Source: Sphingomonas sp. CCH21-G11 (GTDB lineage: Bacteria > Pseudomonadota > Alphaproteobacteria > Sphingomonadales > Sphingomonadaceae). From it: a stretch of 64,000 bases of DNA. Shown here in pieces: positions 18,548 to 27,541 of the stretch (its first letter is position 1; each line of letters opens with the position of its first letter). The notes under the pieces were generated by a model that searched no databases, was not told where the DNA came from, and saw only the letters and a program-made list of their open reading frames with translations. The position numbers and the translations under genes were made by a program. The stretch is taken from positions 1 through 64,000 of the forward strand of contig NZ_LSHX01000003.1 of NCBI RefSeq assembly GCF_001555965.1, in the 5' to 3' direction.

Positions 18548-19024
18548 TCAATCCTGCGGCGCGGTATCGCGGACCCAGAAATTGCCGCGCTGGTGGGTGA
18601 CGCGCAGGATCATGCCGTCGACCCGCCAGCCGCCATCGGCATCGCGGGCGAAGCGGTGCGTATAGTCGCCCCATACCTCCCAGAGCGGATCGCCATTTCC
18701 CTCCATCCGGTTCCAGGCATAGCCCGCCGAGACCATGGTCGCGCGGTCGCCCTCGATCGTCACCTGATGATTGGTGCGCATGTGAAAGCTGGTCTTCGCC
18801 CCGCGCAGATTGCTCGACCACGCAGCGATCAGCGCGTCGGCAGGGATGGTTGCGGGTGGCTGGCCCGACAGCGATTCGAAGTCGACATGGACCGTCGCCG
18901 CGAACAGGCTGCGCGCGCGTTCCCACGCGCGGGCATCGACCGCGCGGTCGATCGCGTCGGCGATGCGGATCAGTTCCGCGACTACAAGGTGGTTGGCGGC
19001 GGTGACGGGGTCGCTCTCCGGCAT
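18548..19024 (-). CDS. SnoaL/NTF2-like protein
   Basis: A 158-residue cone-fold protein with the usual order: helix-rich N-terminus (RIADAIDRAVDARAWERARSLF), then a sheet with SFHMRTNHQVTIEGDRATMVS, W-rich strands and DGGWRVDGMILRVTHQRGN. Members include polyketide cyclases, steroid isomerases and many of unknown function. No assignable active site was seen. The start at 19024 (MPESD) lies three bases from the hom stop, so it is probably translated after hom. Confidence 0.75.
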   Translation of the reverse strand: MPESDPVTAANHLVVAELIRIADAIDRAVDARAWERARSLFAATVHVDFESLSGQPPATIPADALIAAWSSNLRGAKTSFHMRTNHQVTIEGDRATMVSAGYAWNRMEGNGDPLWEVWGDYTHRFARDADGGWRVDGMILRVTHQRGNFWVRDTAPQD

Positions 19025-19026
19025 GT

Positions 19027-20319
19027 TCAATCCTCCAGTATGTGCATCCACATCGGCTCGCCGACCAGGCTCTGCGAGCCGCGCAGCTTCTCGAGCGCTT
19101 GCGCGACCGCGCGTTCGGGCCCTTCGTGCGTGACGATGGCGACCAGCACGCTGCCGTCGGCCATCGCGCCGCGCTGCATCAGGCTTTCGATCGAGACCCC
19201 CGCGTCACGCATCGCCGCAGCGATTTCCGCGAGTACGCCGACCTTGTCGGCCACGGTGAAACGCACATAAGCGCGGCCAAGCCGCTCGCCCGTGGCGGCA
19301 GGCGCGGCATTGGTCAGCGCGTCGGCCGGCATCGCATAGGGCGGACCATATTCGCCGCGTGCGATGTCGATCAGGTCGGCGACGACCGCGCTCGCAGTGG
19401 GGCCGTCGCCGGCACCGCGCCCCTGGAAGAACAGGCGGCCGACATAATTGCCCTCCGCTACCACCGCGTTGAGCGCACCCGTGACATGCGCGAGCGGGTG
19501 CGAAAGCGGGACGAGATGCGGGTGGACGCGCTGGAACAGCCCCGCCGCGCCGGCTTCCGCGAGGCCCACCAGGCGCACGCGATAGCCCAGCGCCGCGGCC
19601 TCCGCGATGTCGGCGGCGATCACGTGACGGATGCCGGTCACATCGACCGCACCGAACGCCGGACACGACCCGAACGCCAGGCTGGCGAGGATCGACAGCT
19701 TGTGCGCGGCATCAATGCCGTCGATGTCGAAGCTCGGATCCGCCTCGGCAAAGCCAAGCCGCTGCGCCTCGTCGAGCACGTCGGCAAAGTCGCGGCCTTC
19801 GGCCTCCATCTTCGACAGGATGAAATTGCAGGTGCCGTTGAGGATGCCATAAACCTGGGTCAGCACATTGGCCGCCGCGCCCTCGCGCAGCCCCTTGATG
19901 ACCGGGACGCCGCCCGCCACCGCGGCCTCGAACTTCAAAGCGACGCTCGCCGCTTCGGCGGCGCGCGCCAGCTCCAGCCCGTGATGCGCGATCATCGCCT
20001 TGTTGGCGGTGACGACGCCGCGCCCGGCGGCAAGCGCGGTACGGGCGAGCGCGAGCGCGGGACCGTCCGCCCCGCCGACCAGTTCGACCACCACGTCGAC
20101 ATCGTCCCGGCGCGCGAGGTCGATCGGGTCGTCGGCCCAGCCGAAGCGCGCGATGTCGATCCCGCGATCCTTGCCGCGATCGCGCGCCGACACTGCCACG
20201 ATCTCGATCGGGCGTCCGGCGCGCCTGGCGATCAGCGCGTGGTTTTCGTCGATCAGGCGTACGACCCCCGCCCCGACGGTGCCGAGCCCCGCCAGGGCGA
20301 TACGCAAAGCTTCAGTCAT
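19027..20319 (-). CDS. hom: Homoserine dehydrogenase
   Basis: A 430-residue enzyme reducing aspartate semialdehyde to homoserine for Thr/Met/Ile synthesis. The NAD(P)-binding motif GLGTVGAGVV is at residues 10-20. The catalytic domain includes GILNGTCNFILSKME, LGFAEADPSFDIDGIDAAHKL and GRGAGDGPTASAVVADL. A C-terminal ACT domain (YVRFTVADKVGVLAEIAA) would give feedback control by threonine. Length and layout match the monofunctional family. Confidence 0.96.
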   Translation of the reverse strand: MTEALRIALAGLGTVGAGVVRLIDENHALIARRAGRPIEIVAVSARDRGKDRGIDIARFGWADDPIDLARRDDVDVVVELVGGADGPALALARTALAAGRGVVTANKAMIAHHGLELARAAEAASVALKFEAAVAGGVPVIKGLREGAAANVLTQVYGILNGTCNFILSKMEAEGRDFADVLDEAQRLGFAEADPSFDIDGIDAAHKLSILASLAFGSCPAFGAVDVTGIRHVIAADIAEAAALGYRVRLVGLAEAGAAGLFQRVHPHLVPLSHPLAHVTGALNAVVAEGNYVGRLFFQGRGAGDGPTASAVVADLIDIARGEYGPPYAMPADALTNAAPAATGERLGRAYVRFTVADKVGVLAEIAAAMRDAGVSIESLMQRGAMADGSVLVAIVTHEGPERAVAQALEKLRGSQSLVGEPMWMHILED

Positions 20320-20376
20320 TTATGGTCCTCCCAGCCCGGCGCGGCTAATCGAAAATTGCGCGGGTGGGAAGCGCGT

Positions 20377-21330
20377 TCACGGCTTGATCAGGCCGATTTC
20401 GACCAGGCGCTCGTGCAGATAGTCGTGTGCCGTGATCGGCGTCGGATAGCGGTCGGGATTGTCCGCGCTGACGCAGCCGGGCAGCGTCCGGATCAGGAAG
20501 TCGGGCGCGGGATGGAGGAAGAACGGCATCGAGTAGCGCGGCGTGCCCCGGCGCTCGGGCGGCGGATTGACCACGCGGTGCGTGGTCGACGGCAGCACGT
20601 GATTGGTCAGCCGCTGCAGCATGTCGCCGACATTGACGACCATCGCGCCCTCAGGCGGCTTGACCGGAAGCCAGCGGCCGTCCCGGTCGAGCAGTTCGAG
20701 CCCCGCTTCCTCCGCGCCGAGCAGCAGCGTAATCAGGTTGATGTCCTCGTGCGCGCCGGCGCGCACCCCCGGCGCATCGGCGGAAACCGGCGGATAATGC
20801 AGCAGGCGCAGCACGCTGTTGCCGTCGGCCACCGCCGGATCGAACCAGTCGGGGGCAAGACCCAGATAGCGGGCGATCGCTGACAGCAGCCGGTCGCCCG
20901 CCGCGTCGAAGGCGGCAAACAGATCAAGGAAGGTCTGGCGGAACCCGGCCGGTGCGTCGGGCCAGACATTGTCGGCCATCAGCGCGCGAAAGCGATGACC
21001 GGGCGGCAGCTCGCGCCCGACATGGAAGAATTCCTTGAGGTCGTTCTCGCTCGCGCCCTTTGCGATCTCGATGCCGAAGGGGGTCAGCCCGCGCGCGCCG
21101 CCGCCCCCGGGCAGGTGGTAGCGCCGCTTTTCCCCCTCGGGCAGCGCGAAGAATGCCCGCGTCATCGCCCAGGCCCGCTCGATCAGCGCATCGTCGATGC
21201 CGTGATCGGCAACGATGGCAAAGCCGAACCGCTGGAACGATTCGCCGAAAGCGGCAGCGAACGCGTCGGGATCGTCCGCCTGATCGCGCATCGAGATCAG
21301 GGGGACTTCGGCAAGCAGGGCGTCAGACAT
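20377..21330 (-). CDS. 2-oxoglutarate/Fe(II) oxygenase of the isopenicillin-N-synthase family
   Basis: A 317-residue non-haem iron dioxygenase. The N-terminal DIOX_N region (VPLISMRDQADDP) precedes the jelly roll with iron ligands His and Asp in GAHEDINLITLL and the distal His in STTHRVVNPP. The 2OG-binding RYSMPFF follows. The ATG at 21330 was chosen over an upstream Met because the conserved N-terminus begins there. The substrate is unknown; plant ACC oxidase and bacterial ethylene-forming homologues share the fold. Confidence 0.88.
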   Translation of the reverse strand: MSDALLAEVPLISMRDQADDPDAFAAAFGESFQRFGFAIVADHGIDDALIERAWAMTRAFFALPEGEKRRYHLPGGGGARGLTPFGIEIAKGASENDLKEFFHVGRELPPGHRFRALMADNVWPDAPAGFRQTFLDLFAAFDAAGDRLLSAIARYLGLAPDWFDPAVADGNSVLRLLHYPPVSADAPGVRAGAHEDINLITLLLGAEEAGLELLDRDGRWLPVKPPEGAMVVNVGDMLQRLTNHVLPSTTHRVVNPPPERRGTPRYSMPFFLHPAPDFLIRTLPGCVSADNPDRYPTPITAHDYLHERLVEIGLIKP

Positions 21331-21506
21331 GGGTCGGGTCCGGTTGAAACGAGGATCAGCGCCCACACATAAGCGCGACGGGCCCGGTCGGCCAGCCGTT
21401 CCGCCGCCCTATTTGCCCGCCGCCGTCATCCGACGCACGGCATCACCGCCCTGCATACGAAATCGGCGTGACGTCGCGCGATCAAGAGTTCATGGAGCAG
21501 CGCAGC

Positions 21507-22742
21507 ATGGATGCCCAGACCACCGTCAGCGCCGATCGATCGCCGATTCCGATGCGCGAATTCGTCGCACTCAGCGCCGCGCTGATGGCGCTGACCGCGC
21601 TCGGGATCGATTCGATGCTGCCCGCCTTGCCCGCGATCGGTGACAGCCTGGGCGTCGCCAATCCCAACGACCGCCAGTTCGTGATCACCAGCTTCCTGGT
21701 CGGTTTCGCCTGCGCCCAGTTGTTCCACGGCCCGCTGGCCGACCGCTTCGGCCGCCGCCCCGTGCTTGCCGGATCGCTGATCCTGGGCGCGGTGACCAAT
21801 GTGCTGGCGGCGATGTCGGGCAGTTTCACCCTGTTGCTGATTGCGCGCTTCGTGTCGGGCATGGCGGTGGCGGGCGCGCGGGTCGTGACGGTCGCGATGG
21901 TCCGCGACTGCTTTGCCGGACGCGCAATGGCGCGGGTGATGAGCCTGGTGTTCGTCGTGTTCATGGCGGCCCCCGTGCTCGCCCCCGCTTTCGGCCAGTT
22001 CGTGCTGCTCTTCGCGCAGTGGCGCTGGATTTTCGGCGGGCTGGCGCTGGTCATCACGCTGGTGCTGGCCTGGTACTGGCTGCGGATGCCCGAGACGCTC
22101 GATCCGGCCAACCGCGTGCCGCTCGAACCGATGCGCATCGCGGCGAACTATCGCCAGGTCGCGATCGACCGCTATTCGTTCGGCTACACGCTGGCGGCGG
22201 CGCTGATTTCGGGCGGGCTGTTCGGATTCATCAATTCCATCCAGCAGATCATGGACGTGATCTTTGGCCGGCCCGAGCTGTTGACGCTGACCTTCGCCTG
22301 TGTCGCCGGCACGATGGCGCTCGCCAATTTCACCAATTCGCGCATCGTGCTCCGCTTCGGCACGCGCCGCATCTCGCACGGGGCGCTGATCGGGATGATC
22401 ACGATCGCGGCGATCCACTGGGCGGTCGCGGTGACGGGCAACGAGACGCTGGCTTCGTTCATCATCCTCCAGGCGATGCTGATGGGCTGCTTCGGCCTCG
22501 CGGCGTCCAACTTCTCGGCGATGGCGATGGAGAATATGGGGCGGATCGCGGGATCGGCGTCGGCGCTGCAGGGCTTTGCCTCGACGCTGATCGGCGCGAT
22601 TCTGGGCGCGCTGATCGGCCAGCGGTTTGACGGCACCACCGTGCCGCTTTACGGCGCTTTCGTGCTGCTCGGGCTGGCGGCGCTGGGCGTAGTGTTCGCC
22701 GCCGAGCGCGGCCGGCTCTTCCGGTCGGTCAACGCGGGCTGA
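21507..22742 (+). CDS. Bcr/CflA-type MFS drug efflux transporter
   Basis: A 12-helix major facilitator of about 411 residues. The first helix reads LSAALMALTALGIDSMLPALPAI, the Bcr/CflA signature. Motif A is GPLADRFGRRPVL, and motif C-like ARFVSGMAVAGARVV follows. The start at 21507 is favoured by GGAG nine bases upstream; in-frame ATGs at 21468 and 21492 are alternatives. It probably exports amphiphilic drugs or metabolites by proton antiport. Confidence 0.9.
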   Translation: MDAQTTVSADRSPIPMREFVALSAALMALTALGIDSMLPALPAIGDSLGVANPNDRQFVITSFLVGFACAQLFHGPLADRFGRRPVLAGSLILGAVTNVLAAMSGSFTLLLIARFVSGMAVAGARVVTVAMVRDCFAGRAMARVMSLVFVVFMAAPVLAPAFGQFVLLFAQWRWIFGGLALVITLVLAWYWLRMPETLDPANRVPLEPMRIAANYRQVAIDRYSFGYTLAAALISGGLFGFINSIQQIMDVIFGRPELLTLTFACVAGTMALANFTNSRIVLRFGTRRISHGALIGMITIAAIHWAVAVTGNETLASFIILQAMLMGCFGLAASNFSAMAMENMGRIAGSASALQGFASTLIGAILGALIGQRFDGTTVPLYGAFVLLGLAALGVVFAAERGRLFRSVNAG

Positions 22743-22856
22743 TTTTCAGCCCCGGTCGTCGCTGGGCCGCCACACAAGTGGAACATGGGTCGGCTAGTCT
22801 CGTTGCCGGCGAGTCCCCTGCAATCGTGCGGGGACGCCAAGCGCGAAAGGGTGACC

Positions 22857-23219
22857 ATGGGTGGCCTGCATATCTCCGAAACCGGACCCAATGACGATGG
22901 CTATGACGAGGATGGCTATGACGAAAGCCAGCGCGCCGAAATCCTGGAAGCGACGCGCGACGGCCCGACCGACGGCGTGGTGCTGACCGATGTCGAGCCC
23001 GATCTGGGCGAGGACCTGGAGGGCGATACGGACGACGCGGCCCTGATGGCGGGTGCCGACGAAACCGCTGAAGACGCTGACGACGACGAAGACGAGGACG
23101 CCGATGACGCGGCGGACGAAGACGACCTGGAGGAAGACGAGCTTCAGGAAGATTTCGACGACGACGACCTGGCCGACGACGACGATCTGGACGACGCGGA
23201 TCGCGCCGCGCTGGAATAG
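22857..23219 (+). CDS. Highly acidic low-complexity protein
   Basis: This 120-residue protein is mainly Asp and Glu from residue 55 on (runs such as DADDDEDEDADDAADED). The N-terminal third (MGGLHISETGPNDDGYDEDGYDESQ) has a repeated GYDED/GYDES. It has no Cys and no hydrophobic segment, so it is predicted to be disordered with a very low pI. I do not recognise the family. It could bind basic proteins or cations, but that is speculation. A CTGCCGGG hairpin follows. Confidence 0.7.
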   Translation: MGGLHISETGPNDDGYDEDGYDESQRAEILEATRDGPTDGVVLTDVEPDLGEDLEGDTDDAALMAGADETAEDADDDEDEDADDAADEDDLEEDELQEDFDDDDLADDDDLDDADRAALE

Positions 23220-23231
23220 GCCCACCTGCGG

Positions 23232-23261
23232 CTGCCGGGGGGCTGGTCCGCCGCCCGGCAG
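23232..23261 (+). terminator. Hairpin after the acidic protein
   Basis: CTGCCGGG and CCCGGCAG form a perfect 8-bp stem with a 14-base loop between 22857-23219 and the thioesterase gene. There is no T tract, so it may be an attenuator or Rho-assisted end. Confidence 0.45.
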
Positions 23262-23282
23262 TCGTGATACCGCTCACGGCCG

Positions 23283-23687
23283 ATGAGCCGGTTCACGCTT
23301 CGCTTTACCGCCACCGACGCCGATATCGACGAGCTGGGCCACGTCAACAACGCGGTCTGGGTGCGCTGGATGCAGGATGTCGCGGTCAGCCACTGGGCGG
23401 CGGTCGCGACGCCCGACGAGATCGCGCGGCATGTCTGGGTCGTCACCCGGCACGAGATCGATTATCGCGGCAATGTCCGCGCCGGCGAGCAGGTGACCGC
23501 CGAAACCTGGGTACAGGATCCGCCGCGCGGGGCGCGTTTCGACCGGATGATGCGCTTCACTGGCGATGACGGGCGCGTCAAGATCGACGCCCGCACCACT
23601 TGGGCGCTGATCGACCGTGACAGCGGGCGGCTGATGCGCGTCCCCGCGGAGATGGCGGCGCGGTTCATGGAGACGACAGGCGCATGA
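23283..23687 (+). CDS. Acyl-CoA thioesterase, 4HBT hotdog fold
   Basis: A 134-residue hotdog protein. The catalytic-loop signature DELGHVNNAVWVRWMQ with GHVNN is typical of YbgC/4-hydroxybenzoyl-CoA-type thioesterases. RHEIDYRGNVRAGEQV is the usual central strand pair. It overlaps the next gene by four bases (ATGA), so the two are translationally coupled. The substrate acyl group is unknown. Confidence 0.85.
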   Translation: MSRFTLRFTATDADIDELGHVNNAVWVRWMQDVAVSHWAAVATPDEIARHVWVVTRHEIDYRGNVRAGEQVTAETWVQDPPRGARFDRMMRFTGDDGRVKIDARTTWALIDRDSGRLMRVPAEMAARFMETTGA

Positions 23688-24166
23688 GCACCGGGCCCGA
23701 CGCGATCCTCAATTTTCGCCGCATCGACGCGCAGCTGACGACGTCCGGCCAGCCCACTGCCGACCAGTTCGCGGCGCTTGCGGCGCTGGGCGTGCGCCAC
23801 GTCGTCAACCTGGGCATGTCGGATCATCCGCGCGCGGTGGCGGAGGAGCCGACGATCCTCGACGCGCTCGGCATCGGCTATACCCACATCCCGGTGCCGT
23901 TCGACGCCCCCGAGGAGGCGCATTATCAGGCGTTCCGGCAGGCGATGGTCGCGCATGGCGGCACCCCGCTGCACGTCCATTGCATCGTCAATGCGCGGGT
24001 GACGGCATTCTTGACCCGCTATCGCCGCGAGGAACTGGGGATGGACGACGCGGCCGCACGCGCGCCGATGGACAGCGTCTGGCAGCCGGGCGGGGTGTGG
24101 GCGGAGTTCGTGGGCGATACCGAAGCCGTCGCGCGCGCCCATCGCTTTGCCGGGCGCGACTATTAG
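23684..24166 (+). CDS. Dual-specificity-phosphatase-like protein (DUF442/BLH type)
   Basis: A 160-residue protein with the TSGQPTADQFAALAALGVRHVVNLG opening of the beta-lactamase-hydrolase-like phosphatases (shown here as a family pattern). The CX5R phosphatase loop is HCIVNAR. The general-acid loop is probably PVPFDAPEE. It is coupled to the thioesterase gene. Members include tyrosine-phosphatase-like enzymes of uncertain substrate. Confidence 0.8.
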   Translation: MSTGPDAILNFRRIDAQLTTSGQPTADQFAALAALGVRHVVNLGMSDHPRAVAEEPTILDALGIGYTHIPVPFDAPEEAHYQAFRQAMVAHGGTPLHVHCIVNARVTAFLTRYRREELGMDDAAARAPMDSVWQPGGVWAEFVGDTEAVARAHRFAGRDY

Positions 24167-24169
24167 CGC

Positions 24170-24271
24170 ATGATGACTTTGCACGGAATCAACTTTCGTC
24201 ACCCCGGCCTTGTGCCGGGTTGACGAGGAAGTCGTGAGAGAGCGGGTCGATCTAACGTCATCATGCTCTAG
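24170..24271. repeat. Small imperfect terminal-inverted-repeat element
   Basis: GCGCATGATGACTTTGCAC at the left and CTAACGTCATCATGCTCTAG at the right (24252-24271) are imperfect inverted ends. They enclose a CCCCGGCCTTGTGCCGGG element. The right end is an exact reverse-complement match to 7964-7983. The size (about 100 bp) and ends resemble a MITE or REP-derived unit. It fills most of the gap between the phosphatase gene and ppc. Confidence 0.6.
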
Positions 24272-24340
24272 GGATGCGTGCCCGTGAATGGCCGGGAGGC
24301 ACCGCGAGAGTTGCCGCCGCCTGATGCCGGACCCGCGCCC

Positions 24341-27040
24341 TCACCCCGAATTGCGCAGCGCGGTCGCGATCGCGTTGATGGTCAGCAAGATGCCCTCGCG
24401 GATGCGGGGGTCGGTTTCGCCGGCGCGGTGGCGGCGCAGCAGTTCGACCTGGAGCAGGTTGAGCGGCTCGATATAGGGCAGCCGCAGGCGGATCGAGTTT
24501 TCCAGGGTCGGATGCGCGGCGAGCAGCCGGGGCTGATCGGTCACCGCGAGCAGGTTGTCGCGCGTCGCGTGCCAGCCGTCGCGGATGCGGCCGAAGATCG
24601 CCTCGCCCTGCGCCGGGTCCTCGACCAGCGCGGCATAGCGCGCGGCCACCCCCATGTCCGATTTCGCGAGCACCATCTCAAGGTTGGCGAGCGTCGCGGC
24701 GAACAGCGGCCAGCCCTGATGCATCGCGCGCAGCAGCCCCTTGTCGGCGAACGCATCGACCGCTTGGCCGACGCCATACCAGCCGGGCAACATCACCCGC
24801 GCTTGCGCCCATGAGAATACCCAGGGGATCGCGCGCAGATCCTCGATCGCGTCGGACTGTTTCCGACTGGCGGGGCGCGAGCCGATCTTGAGGTCGGCGA
24901 TCTCGCGGATCGGGGTCATCTGGCGAAAGAATGTCCGGAACCCGTCGGTTTCATAGACGAGCCCGCGATAGGCCCGGAACGCCGACTGGGACAGCGTGTC
25001 CATCGCCGCCGCGAACCGTGCCTGGTCGGCGGGCGGCACCGTGTCGGGCGCCAGGCTGGCGAGCAGCGTGGCCGACACGATTGCTTCCAGATTGGTCGCC
25101 GCACTTTCGCGCGTGCCGTATTTGGCGGCGATCACCTCGCCCTGTTCGGTAATGCGGATGCGCCCGCCCACCGTACCGCGCGGCTGGGCCCGGATCGCGG
25201 CAAAGGCGGAACCGCCGCCGCGCCCGACCGCACCACCGCGCCCGTGGAACAGCTGGAGCGCGACGCCCGCCTCCTCGAACACCGGACGCAGCGCGGTCGA
25301 CCCGCGGCTCAATTGCCAGGTCGAGGTCAGATAGCCGCCGTCCTTGTTCGAATCTGAATAGCCGATCATCACTTCCTGACGCCCGCGGCCGCACGCAATG
25401 GTACGGACCGCCGGGATCGCCAGCCAGTCACGCATGATCGCCGGAGCCGCCTCCAGATCGGCGACGGTTTCGAACAGCGGCACCGCCATGACATGCGCCT
25501 GTGGCGCCTCGCCCGGCACGAACAACCCGGCTTCCTTGAGCAGCACATGGACCTCGAGCAGGTCGGAAACCGACTGGCTCATCGATACGATGTAGTTGGT
25601 GATGCAGCCGCGGCCGTAACGGCGATGCGCCTCGGCCGCGGCGTGGACGATCGCCAGCTCGCCCGCGGTTTCGTCCGAATAGCCGGCGGACGGCACGGTC
25701 AGCGGACGCGGACTCGCCAGTTCGCGGGTCAGTAGCGCGACCCGCCCCGCTTCGTCGAGCGCGGCATAATCGGGTTCGACGCCGGCAACCTTGAGCAGTT
25801 CGCCGACGACGCGTTCGTGCACCGCGCTGTTCTGGCGCATGTCGAGCGTGGCGAGATGGAAGCCGAAAATGTCGACCGCACGGATCAGGCGACCGAGCGC
25901 CCCGCCCGAGGCAAGCGCGCCATCGCCGCTATGCGCCAGCGCGCGGGCGATCGCGACCAGATCGGCGCGGAAGGCGGCGGGATCGGCATAGGGCTCGGCG
26001 ACGATGCCGGCGGGGCGTGGCGGGGCCTTGCCCGCCAGCCGCTCATGCGTCGCGCAAAGCCGCGCATAAACCCCCGACAGCGCCCGGCGATAGGGCTCGT
26101 CGACGCGGCTCGCCGCATCGTCGCCGCTCGCCGCCGCCAGTTCGAGCACCGCCTGTTCGACATCGGCGTGGCGGGTCGAGATCGACAGTTCCGCGCCGAG
26201 CGCGTGGACCGCATCGAGATAATGGACGAGCACGGTTTCCGCTGCGCGCGCGAGCGCGAGGCGCAGCGATGCCGCGGTCACGAACGGATTGCCGTCGCGG
26301 TCGCCGCCGATCCAGCTGCCCGGCCGGACGAAAGCGGGCACACGCTCCCCCAGGATACGGTCCCAACGCGTGTGCAGCGCGGGAAGCACCGGCAGGAACA
26401 CGTCGCGAAGATAGGACAGGGCGGTCTCGACCTCGTCGGCGACGTTGGGCCGGTCGGGGCGAAGCACGCGCGTCTGCCACAACAGCGCGATCTGGCGCAG
26501 GATCGCTTCCTCGACCTGGTCGCCGTCCGCGGTCTCGGCCAGCCCCGCGTCGCGCAGCGCCATCAGTTCGGCGATGCGGTTCTTGTGGTCGATCAGGCTC
26601 TTGCGCCGCACCTCGGTCGGATGGGCGGTCAGGACGGGCGCGACCAGCGCCTGATCGAGCAGCGCGCGCACCTGGTCGCGGCCGATGCCGGCCTCGGCGA
26701 GCCGCGCGACGGCATTCGCGACATCGGCATCGGGTTCGGCGGCGATGCCCTGACGGTCCTCCGCCAGGTTGGCGAGCATCGAGAAGAACATGAAGCCGCG
26801 GGTAAAGGCGAGCGCCTCGTCCAGCGTCAGTTCGGCCAGATGCGGGTCGGCGGGGCCGCCATTGCCGGCGACATCGTGCCCGGCCTCCGCCGCGCGGCGA
26901 TGGCGTTCGACCGAAGCCGCGCGAATCTGTTCGATGCGTGCATAGGTCGCATCGCCGTCATAGGCGCGGATGACGTCGCCGAGCAGGCGACCGAGGAACC
27001 GGATGTCGGGGTTGTTGATGACGCTGGGGAGGCTGGCCAT
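24341..27040 (-). CDS. ppc: Phosphoenolpyruvate carboxylase
   Basis: An 899-residue enzyme forming oxaloacetate from PEP and bicarbonate to refill the TCA cycle. Catalytic and substrate motifs are intact: TAHPTEVRRKSL (active-site His), GSWIGGDRDGNP, GYSDSNKDGGYLTSTW and FHGRGGAVGRGGG. The C-terminus ends in RNSG, close to the conserved NTG-type end. The ATG at 27040 (MASLPSVIN) was preferred over the upstream Met by homology of the start region. Confidence 0.96.
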   Translation of the reverse strand: MASLPSVINNPDIRFLGRLLGDVIRAYDGDATYARIEQIRAASVERHRRAAEAGHDVAGNGGPADPHLAELTLDEALAFTRGFMFFSMLANLAEDRQGIAAEPDADVANAVARLAEAGIGRDQVRALLDQALVAPVLTAHPTEVRRKSLIDHKNRIAELMALRDAGLAETADGDQVEEAILRQIALLWQTRVLRPDRPNVADEVETALSYLRDVFLPVLPALHTRWDRILGERVPAFVRPGSWIGGDRDGNPFVTAASLRLALARAAETVLVHYLDAVHALGAELSISTRHADVEQAVLELAAASGDDAASRVDEPYRRALSGVYARLCATHERLAGKAPPRPAGIVAEPYADPAAFRADLVAIARALAHSGDGALASGGALGRLIRAVDIFGFHLATLDMRQNSAVHERVVGELLKVAGVEPDYAALDEAGRVALLTRELASPRPLTVPSAGYSDETAGELAIVHAAAEAHRRYGRGCITNYIVSMSQSVSDLLEVHVLLKEAGLFVPGEAPQAHVMAVPLFETVADLEAAPAIMRDWLAIPAVRTIACGRGRQEVMIGYSDSNKDGGYLTSTWQLSRGSTALRPVFEEAGVALQLFHGRGGAVGRGGGSAFAAIRAQPRGTVGGRIRITEQGEVIAAKYGTRESAATNLEAIVSATLLASLAPDTVPPADQARFAAAMDTLSQSAFRAYRGLVYETDGFRTFFRQMTPIREIADLKIGSRPASRKQSDAIEDLRAIPWVFSWAQARVMLPGWYGVGQAVDAFADKGLLRAMHQGWPLFAATLANLEMVLAKSDMGVAARYAALVEDPAQGEAIFGRIRDGWHATRDNLLAVTDQPRLLAAHPTLENSIRLRLPYIEPLNLLQVELLRRHRAGETDPRIREGILLTINAIATALRNSG

Positions 27041-27115
27041 GCGCACCTTGCTGCACTGCGGCAAGCGCAGGGTCAACCGTCGATTGCCCGCGTCGTGCCG
27101 CGGGCCGCGCCGGAC

Positions 27116-27541
27116 CTAGAGCAGCGATCGCGCGGTTTTCGCCGGGTCGGCGGGGTCGGGCACCCATTTGTCGCCGGCATAGTCGAAGTCGATGTCGATG
27201 GCGCCGCTGGCACGGTCGATCCGGACCAGGCACTTTTTCCACGCGGGCTTGTCGGCGACGCGCATCGCCGACTGGAGCTCCTGAAACAGCGTCAGCGCCC
27301 GAAAGCCGTCCGGCGTCGCAGCCTCCCACTGGTCGCCGTCCCAGTACATATAGCCGAACAGGCGCTTGCGATCGGCGATCTCCGCGACGACGGCGATCCG
27401 CTGCCACGGCCGGGCGGTGTATTTTGAACCGCGCACGATCTCGCTGCCGATTTCCTGAACCAGCGTGTCGGCGCGTTGCCGGTCGAAAGCGACTTGCTGC
27501 ATCTGGTCACCCGGATTCGCCGGCATCGCCAGCACGATCAT
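27116..27541 (-). CDS. Putative immunity protein, YezG/DUF600-like
   Basis: A 141-residue soluble protein. Its pattern resembles the YezG/DUF600 immunity family: W near RPWQRIAVVAEI, then a YMYWDGDQW hairpin, a helical LTLFQELQSAM, WKKCLVRID and the acidic DIDFDYAGDKWVPDP. The start overlaps the stop of the nuclease-toxin gene by four bases (ATGA), the usual toxin-immunity arrangement. In Bacillus the YezG family protects against YeeF, whose C-terminal domain is the same nuclease type as the neighbour here. The family call is by eye and moderate; the pairing is strong. Confidence 0.7.
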   Translation of the reverse strand: MIVLAMPANPGDQMQQVAFDRQRADTLVQEIGSEIVRGSKYTARPWQRIAVVAEIADRKRLFGYMYWDGDQWEAATPDGFRALTLFQELQSAMRVADKPAWKKCLVRIDRASGAIDIDFDYAGDKWVPDPADPAKTARSLL

